Source: Candidatus Altarchaeota archaeon (GTDB lineage: Archaea; Altiarchaeota; Altiarchaeia; IMC4; QMZM01). Taken from it: a stretch of DNA of 8,732 bases. A program made the translations under genes and the position numbers. Each line of letters opens with the position of its first letter. The stretch's first letter is position 1. The notes under the pieces were generated by a model. It saw nothing but the letters and a program-made list of their open reading frames with translations, searched no databases and was not told the origin of the DNA. Below are positions 6,015 to 8,732 of the stretch, piece after piece. The stretch covers positions 1 through 8,732 of the forward strand of contig JAHIKS010000081.1 of assembly GCA_018897475.1 (NCBI GenBank), in the 5' to 3' direction.

Positions 6015-6088
6015 AGCAGGGGGAGGGATTTGAACCCTCGATACGTCGGTTTGCAGCCGACTGCCTTACCGGGCTAGACCACCCCTGC
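6015..6088 (-). tRNA. tRNA-Cys (anticodon GCA)
   Basis: 74 nt on the minus strand. The acceptor stem GCAGGGG (6088-6082) pairs with CCCCTGC (6022-6016). The D stem GTCT/AGGC includes one G-T pair, and the D loop contains GG. The anticodon stem GTCGG/CCGAC holds the loop CTGCAAA, reading GCA. The T stem GAGGG/CCCTC has the loop TTCAAAT. The discriminator is U73, the identity base for cysteine. CCA is not encoded: the next bases are TTCCC. There is no intron. No TATA box is visible 25-30 bp upstream in the present arrangement, where palindromic DNA begins at once (see 6089-6412). No T-rich terminator follows; the TadC promoter begins about 32 bp downstream. Confidence 0.95.
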
Positions 6089-6100
6089 GAGAACTGGCGT
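6087..6100 (+). repeat. 14-bp imperfect direct repeat, tRNA-side copy
   Basis: GCGAGAACTGGCGT matches 6399-6412 at 13 of 14 positions, with the first ten identical. Its first two bases are the tRNA-Cys 5' end. Part of it (GAACTG, 6091-6096) also pairs with CAGTTC at 6101-6106. Confidence 0.6.
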
Positions 6101-6122
6101 CAGTTCAACTCACTTTGTTCGT

Positions 6123-6148
6123 AATTGCGAATCCGAAGATTCGCAATT
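6123..6148. repeat. 10-bp perfect hairpin
   Basis: AATTGCGAAT (6123-6132) and ATTCGCAATT (6139-6148) are exact reverse complements around CCGAAG. On the minus strand the loop reads CTTCGG, which as RNA is the very stable cUUCGg tetraloop and extends the stem to 11 pairs. Confidence 0.8.
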
Positions 6149-6150
6149 TC

Positions 6151-6197
6151 TGAGAAATCTTCGATTTCCCAGATCTCGGCAGCAGAGCTGCCGATCA
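6151..6197. repeat. Degenerate branched palindromic unit
   Basis: A 3-bp closing stem (TGA 6151-6153 with TCA 6195-6197) encloses three parts: arm GAAATC-TTC-GATTTC (6154-6168), the palindrome AGATCT (6171-6176), and arm TCGGCAGC-AGA-GCTGCCGA (6176-6194). The layout matches units A and B but with a shorter closing stem and a one-base overlap between the palindrome and the second arm. Confidence 0.55.
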
Positions 6198-6211
6198 CAC
6201 CGAAGCGGGTT

Positions 6212-6295
6212 TGTGGGATGTGGCTGAATGCTTCGCATTCAGACACGTGTCCGAATCTTCGATTCGGCCACATTTCGCTACCGCTCAATCCCACA
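6212..6295. repeat. Branched palindromic unit A
   Basis: The closing stem ATGTGG (6218-6223) pairs with CCACAT (6268-6273). Inside it, with no unpaired base, lie arm CTGAATGC-TTC-GCATTCAG (6224-6242), the palindrome ACACGTGT (6243-6250) and arm CCGAATC-TTC-GATTCGG (6251-6267). An additional outer repeat, TGTGGGAT (6212-6219) with ATCCCACA (6288-6295), frames the unit. All pairs are perfect. Confidence 0.85.
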
Positions 6296-6306
6296 TAACG
6301 CACTGT

Positions 6307-6372
6307 GAATGTGGCCGAGAGGCGCAGCCTCTCGGACATATGTCGGAATTCCTCCGGAATTCCGTCACATTC
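6307..6372. repeat. Branched palindromic unit B
   Basis: The closing stem GAATGTG (6307-6313) pairs with CACATTC (6366-6372), followed by a G-T pair. Inside are arm CCGAGAGGC-GCA-GCCTCTCGG (6315-6335), the palindrome ACATATGT (6336-6343) and arm CGGAATTCC-TCC-GGAATTCCG (6344-6364). Arm sequences are unlike those of unit A, yet the architecture, the 3-base loops, the ATGTGG/CACAT closing stem and the ACAnnTGT centre are the same. Confidence 0.85.
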
Positions 6373-6398
6373 CCCAGCGAAAGCGGGAGAATTCGGGC

Positions 6399-6412
6399 GC
6401 GAGAACTGCCGT
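6399..6412 (+). repeat. 14-bp imperfect direct repeat, distal copy
   Basis: GCGAGAACTGCCGT, matching 6087-6100 with one mismatch. It marks the distal edge of the palindrome-rich stretch, so the two copies could be a target-site duplication 312 bp apart. Confidence 0.6.
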
Positions 6413-6420
6413 ATGTGAGT

Positions 6421-6434
6421 AGTAATATACTCTA
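6421..6434 (-). promoter_or_regulatory. Minus-strand TATA element, possible original tRNA-Cys promoter
   Basis: The minus strand reads TAGAGTATATTACT. Its centre (about 6426) lies 26 bp from base 6400, which corresponds in the direct repeat to the first base of tRNA-Cys. With the palindromic element excised it would be correctly spaced for the tRNA. As arranged now it could drive transcription through the element into the tRNA. Confidence 0.45.
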
Positions 6435-6449
6435 TTAAAAACTTAAAAG
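6434..6449 (+). promoter_or_regulatory. Promoter region of the histone-like/aIF2 beta operon
   Basis: The AT-rich ATTAAAAACTTAAAAG offers one or two overlapping TATA-like elements, predicting starts near 6464-6471 and a leader of 19-26 nt before the ATG at 6490. No Shine-Dalgarno site is visible. It lies back to back with the minus-strand TATA element at 6421-6434. Confidence 0.45.
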
Positions 6450-6489
6450 TCCGGCTTTTTAGCGCTGAATCTTAAGTTATGACATCAAA

Positions 6490-7005
6490 ATGACAGAAGA
6501 AAAAGAACCTACTGAGAAGGAAGAGGAAGATGCTGTGGAAGCATCAAAAGAGGAACCCGTGGAAGTAGCACAAGAGGAACCTGTGGAGGGAGCGGAAGAC
6601 GAATCCATGGAAGGAACGGAGGAGGCAGGGGGGAGAGAGTTCGCCTTTGCGATGGCTCCGGTTGTGAGGATTATGAAGGAGGAGCTCGACAACGACAAGA
6701 TGATTCGCAGCAGGGTGAAGGTGGAGATGAACCTGTGGCTGGAGAAGGTCTGCAGGAAGATATCTAACATCATGAACCGCTCCGAGTATACGATGGTTGA
6801 AACCGACGATTTCAAGACTGCCATCGAGCCCTTCGAGATGATAGACGACGTGGAGGGGGAGAGGCACAGAATAGTGGCAACCCTTGAGAAGATAAAGCAG
6901 GACTGCGACTCGCTGATAAGGGACGTCGACAGGAAATTCATTACCTATCCGGGCCCGCCAACGACACAGGTCACTCTTGAGGACGAGGAATCCGAAGGCG
7001 AATGA
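6490..7005 (+). CDS. Predicted histone-fold protein with acidic N-terminal tail
   Basis: 171 residues in three parts. Residues 1-50 are a low-complexity acidic tail with 22 Glu/Asp and two tandem EEPVE-type octads (21-36). Residues 51-115 resemble an archaeal histone fold: FAMAPVVRIMKEE (53-65) matches the histone helix-1 pattern xPIAPIxRIIKxA, followed by a long helix-2 candidate (72-96). YTMVETDDFKTAI (100-112) matches the RKTIKAEDIxxAV segment that forms loop 2 and helix 3. Residues 119-150 form a further charged helix, possibly coiled coil, before a Pro-containing acidic end. Standard archaeal histones are about 67 residues and lack such tails. I infer a DNA-binding or histone-partner role, perhaps chaperone-like given the acidity. 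The ATG at 6490 is the first usable in-frame start. The stop overlaps the aIF2 beta start by ATGA, so the two are translationally coupled. Family assignment is by eye only. Confidence 0.6.
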   Translation: MTEEKEPTEKEEEDAVEASKEEPVEVAQEEPVEGAEDESMEGTEEAGGREFAFAMAPVVRIMKEELDNDKMIRSRVKVEMNLWLEKVCRKISNIMNRSEYTMVETDDFKTAIEPFEMIDDVEGERHRIVATLEKIKQDCDSLIRDVDRKFITYPGPPTTQVTLEDEESEGE

Positions 7006-7415
7006 ATTACGACTACGCGAGCTTATTGGACAGGGCATGGGCGAACCTCCCGGAGGAGCTGCAGGACCACTCAAGGTTCCAGATGCCCGAAGTCGACACC
7101 CTGATTGAGGGCAACCAGACCATAATAACAAACTTTAACGAGATTGTTAACGCTCTTAGAAGAAAGCCTCAGCATCTATTGACGTTTCTCTCGAAAGAGC
7201 TTGCTGCTCCAGCAACCTTTGACGACAAGCGGGCCATAGTGCAGAGGGTCCTGAAGAAGAGCATGATAACGAAGAAGGTTGAGGACTACGCCAAAATTTT
7301 CGTATTATGCCACGAGTGCGGCCGGCCCGACACGAAGATTACGGAACTCAGCGGTCAGAGGATAATAAAGTGCAGCGCCTGCGGCGGCTGGTGGCCACTT
7401 AGGAAAATCAAGTAG
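7002..7415 (+). CDS. eif2b: Translation initiation factor 2 subunit beta (aIF2 beta)
   Basis: 137 residues, the normal archaeal length. The protein is a subunit of the heterotrimeric GTPase aIF2, which brings initiator Met-tRNA to the small ribosomal subunit. The N-terminal helix (YASLLDRAWANLP, 4-16) is the gamma-subunit-binding segment. The central alpha/beta domain contains NQTIITNFNEIVNALRRKPQHLLTFLSKELA (38-68). The C-terminal zinc ribbon has four cysteines as CHEC (103-106) and CSAC (124-127), with ITELSGQRIIKCSACG between and after. No residue of the zinc site is missing. It overlaps the upstream histone-like gene by four bases and is followed after two bases by the DUF424 gene, forming a tight three-gene operon. 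Location next to DUF424 is a recurrent archaeal arrangement, to my knowledge. Confidence 0.95.
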   Translation: MNYDYASLLDRAWANLPEELQDHSRFQMPEVDTLIEGNQTIITNFNEIVNALRRKPQHLLTFLSKELAAPATFDDKRAIVQRVLKKSMITKKVEDYAKIFVLCHECGRPDTKITELSGQRIIKCSACGGWWPLRKIK

Positions 7416-7417
7416 AG

Positions 7418-7714
7418 ATGATATACGTCAAGATTCACAGAAGTGGGAATGATATTCTTCTTGCGGCCTGTGACAAAGAGGTTCTGGGTAATACTCTGAC
7501 GGACGGTGAATTCTGCCTGAATGTTGATGAGGGGTTCTATGAGGATATGCTTGTGGATGTTGAAGAGCTGGCCGAGCTTATGGCTGAAGCCACCATAGCA
7601 AACCTTACCGGCAACGAGGTGGTTGAGAAGGCCGTTGAGCTTGGTTTTGTGGACAAGGATTGCGTAATGGAGATATCCGGCGTAAAGCACGCACAGGTTG
7701 TCAACATAATCTGA
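7418..7714 (+). CDS. DUF424 family protein
   Basis: 98 residues. It opens MIYVKIHRSGNDILLAACDKEVLGNTL and closes VMEISGVKHAQVVNII, with the central EATIANLTGNEVVEKAVELGFVD. These are the recognisable blocks of the small archaeal DUF424 family (PF04242), of unknown function and about 90-100 residues. The Asn-Leu-x-Gly and H-A-Q-V positions are the strongest matches from memory. No signal peptide or membrane segment is seen. It starts two bases after the aIF2 beta stop and is almost certainly co-transcribed with it, which suggests a link to translation, but no activity can be assigned. Confidence 0.85.
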   Translation: MIYVKIHRSGNDILLAACDKEVLGNTLTDGEFCLNVDEGFYEDMLVDVEELAELMAEATIANLTGNEVVEKAVELGFVDKDCVMEISGVKHAQVVNII

Positions 7715-7718
7715 ATGG

Positions 7719-7729
7719 GTTTATTTAAC
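7719..7729 (+). promoter_or_regulatory. Promoter (TATA box) for glycerol-1-phosphate dehydrogenase
   Basis: GTTTATTTAAC lies immediately after the DUF424 stop. Its centre near 7724 predicts a start near 7750, about 7 nt before the ATG at 7757, so the message would be nearly leaderless. No ribosome binding site is visible. Confidence 0.6.
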
Positions 7730-7756
7730 GTAGGAAAAACCATATTCTAAAGTAAT

Positions 7757-8732
7757 ATGGCAGTCAAGCACATAGAGCTCCCCTGGAGAGTCGTTATAGG
7801 CGATGGGGCTATTGAGAAGACTGGCGATGTTGTTAAAGAGCTTGGCCTCAAAGGCAGCGCGCTCGTCGTTGCCGATGAGAATACACTGAAGGTCGGGGGC
7901 GAGGCCGTTGCCAAGGAGCTTGATGCCGAAATTCTGATTATTGAGGGTTCTGCAAAGCAGGAGGTTGAGAAGAATCTTGAGAGGATAAAGAAGGATGTTT
8001 CCTACATAGCGGGTGTAGGGGGAGGCCATGTCATAGATACCGGGAAATTCCTCGCCTACAGCGCGGGAATTCCCTTCCTGTCGATACCCACCTCTGCATC
8101 TCATGACGGCATTACTTCTCCAAGGGTTTCCCTGAAGGGAGAGAAACCCTACTCGGTGGGCGTTCACAGCCCTGTTTGCATTATAGCAGACACCAAGATA
8201 ATAGGGAATTCCCCGCCGAGGCTGATTGCCTCAGGCTGTGCGGATGCAATCTCGAATTATACCGCGGTTCTTGACTGGAAGCTCGGCAGGGACGAGAAGA
8301 ACGAGTACTATGGGCATTATGCGGCTTCCCTGTCGACGCTTAGTGCTGAGATAGTCATGAAGACTGCAGATAAGATTAAGGACGATGTGAGCATCCTCGT
8401 TGAGGCGCTTATCTCAAGCGGGGTCGCCATCGGAATCGCCGGCTCGTCAAGGCCCTGTTCCGGGGCCGAGCATCAGTTCAGCCATGCACTGGATGCCATA
8501 TGTGAGGAGCCCGCGTTGCACGGAGAGCAATGTGGTGTGGGAACGATAATGATGGCCCACCTCCATGAAGCGGACTGGGAGGGAGTGAAGGACGCTCTGA
8601 AGAGGGCGGGGGCTCCCACAGATGCCGATGGACTGGGGATTGCCGGTGATGACATAGTAAAGGCGCTGGTGATGGCCGCTTCCATAAGGGACAGATACAC
8701 CGTCCTGAGGGACGGCCTCAAGGAAAAGGAGG
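7757..8732 (+). CDS. egsA: sn-Glycerol-1-phosphate dehydrogenase (3' end outside window)
   Basis: The first 325 residues are present. The archaeal enzyme is usually about 340-350, so only the C-terminal tip is missing. It reduces dihydroxyacetone phosphate to sn-glycerol-1-phosphate with NAD(P)H (EC 1.1.1.261), setting the stereochemistry of archaeal lipids. Visible features of the iron-alcohol-dehydrogenase-like family are IGDGAIE (14-20), the dinucleotide motif GVGGGHVIDTGK (86-97) and PTSASHDGITSP (111-122). Metal ligands are D163 in SGCADAISN, H239 in GAEHQFSHALD and H255 in ALHGEQCGVG; all three are intact. The ATG at 7757 follows a TATA box by about 30 bp, so the gene has its own promoter although it lies 42 bp after DUF424. 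Its product is the direct substrate of the GGGPS encoded at 2382-3074. Confidence 0.94.
   Translation, partial: MAVKHIELPWRVVIGDGAIEKTGDVVKELGLKGSALVVADENTLKVGGEAVAKELDAEILIIEGSAKQEVEKNLERIKKDVSYIAGVGGGHVIDTGKFLAYSAGIPFLSIPTSASHDGITSPRVSLKGEKPYSVGVHSPVCIIADTKIIGNSPPRLIASGCADAISNYTAVLDWKLGRDEKNEYYGHYAASLSTLSAEIVMKTADKIKDDVSILVEALISSGVAIGIAGSSRPCSGAEHQFSHALDAICEEPALHGEQCGVGTIMMAHLHEADWEGVKDALKRAGAPTDADGLGIAGDDIVKALVMAASIRDRYTVLRDGLKEKE

Larger units (their letters stand above)
6089..6412. repeat. Palindrome-rich intergenic element upstream of tRNA-Cys
   Basis: About 320 bp without a credible gene, made almost wholly of short perfect inverted repeats. From left to right these are: a 6-bp hairpin (6091-6106); a 10-bp hairpin AATTGCGAAT/ATTCGCAATT (6123-6148); a degenerate branched unit (6151-6197); branched unit A (6212-6295); branched unit B (6307-6372); and a GAAA-looped stem (6373-6387, CCC and GGG outer pairs with one bulged A). 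A 14-bp imperfect direct repeat bounds the stretch. The open frames across it on both strands are by-products of the palindromes: they have no ribosome binding site and no family resemblance. It may be a MITE-like or REP/BIME-like element, or the DNA of a structured RNA. No family can be named from sequence alone. Confidence 0.8.

Noticed and set aside
6100..6339. Minus-strand open frame of 79 codons across the palindromic region
   Set aside because: It consists of the hairpin arms read through, has no ribosome binding site or promoter, and shows no protein-like pattern beyond the repeated arms.
6123..6387. CRISPR-like array of short palindromic repeats
   Set aside because: There is no constant repeat sequence and no regular unique spacers; the arms differ in sequence and no cas gene is present.
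6108..6420. ACTCAC (6108-6113) and GTGAGT (6415-6420) as terminal inverted repeats of the palindromic element
   Set aside because: Only 6 bp long and outside or across the direct-repeat edges; not enough to claim transposon ends.
6211..6438. Plus-strand open frame of 75 codons across the palindromic region
   Set aside because: It is the mirror reading of the same palindromes and runs into the promoter of the next operon; no sign of translation.
6479..6493. Five-codon upstream frame (ATG ACA TCA AAA TGA) whose stop overlaps the histone-like start
   Set aside because: Could in principle couple translation, but a frame this short is easily a chance event and no ribosome binding site precedes it.
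6544..7131. Long minus-strand open frame (195 codons) opposite the histone-like and aIF2 beta genes
   Set aside because: It lies antisense to two well-supported overlapping genes; its composition is the reflection of their codon use and it lacks a recognisable domain.
7721..8167. Minus-strand open frame opposite glycerol-1-phosphate dehydrogenase
   Set aside because: The plus strand here encodes an enzyme with all its motifs intact; the antisense frame has no domain or promoter.

Overview
The window is archaeal. It encodes the two enzymes that make the archaeal lipid backbone, namely sn-glycerol-1-phosphate dehydrogenase and a group I geranylgeranylglyceryl phosphate synthase. It also encodes translation factor aIF2 beta, a DUF424 protein, four prepilins with class III (type IV pilin-like) signal peptides, two TadC-like membrane proteins and a tRNA-Cys without an encoded CCA. 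Promoters look archaeal: AT-rich TATA elements lie about 26 bp from the expected starts, several of them giving leaderless or nearly leaderless messages. The exact lineage cannot be fixed from the sequence. The prepilin N-terminus (QGALEY...TYGWAILVV) is a style I associate with DPANN and related deep-branching archaea, but that is an impression and not proof.

Layout. Positions 1-99 hold the 3' end of an unrecognised plus-strand gene. Positions 193-2332 hold four minus-strand prepilin genes. The three distal ones are packed as one unit behind a promoter at about 2360-2371. The fourth (193-660) has its own TATA box, the only strong Shine-Dalgarno site of the set, and a T-rich terminator. The lipid gene at 2382-3074 (minus) and a membrane-anchored NERD-domain protein at 3109-3840 (plus) diverge from a 34-bp gap. 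Positions 3854-5915 hold two adjacent TadC/T2SSF-family integral membrane proteins (minus), the likely platform for assembling the pilins. No secretion ATPase or prepilin peptidase lies in the window.

Positions 6015-6088 are tRNA-Cys(GCA) on the minus strand. Upstream of it, 6089-6412 is a non-coding stretch built almost entirely of short perfect inverted repeats. It contains two clear copies (6218-6273 and 6307-6372) and one degenerate copy (6151-6197) of the same branched architecture: closing stem, hairpin, small palindrome, hairpin, closing stem. The arm sequences differ between copies but stay fully complementary. The stretch is bounded by a 14-bp imperfect direct repeat. If one repeat copy and the intervening DNA are removed, a TATA box lands 26 bp from the tRNA 5' end. 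This looks like a palindromic mobile or structural element that inserted between the tRNA gene and its promoter.

The right third, all plus strand, is an information-processing operon. It starts with a predicted histone-fold protein with a long Glu-rich N-terminal tail (6490-7005), followed by aIF2 beta (7002-7415, overlapping by ATGA) and DUF424 (7418-7714). A separately promoted glycerol-1-phosphate dehydrogenase follows and runs off the window at 8732. The most novel-looking items are the branched palindromic repeats upstream of tRNA-Cys and the acidic-tailed histone-like protein coupled to aIF2 beta.
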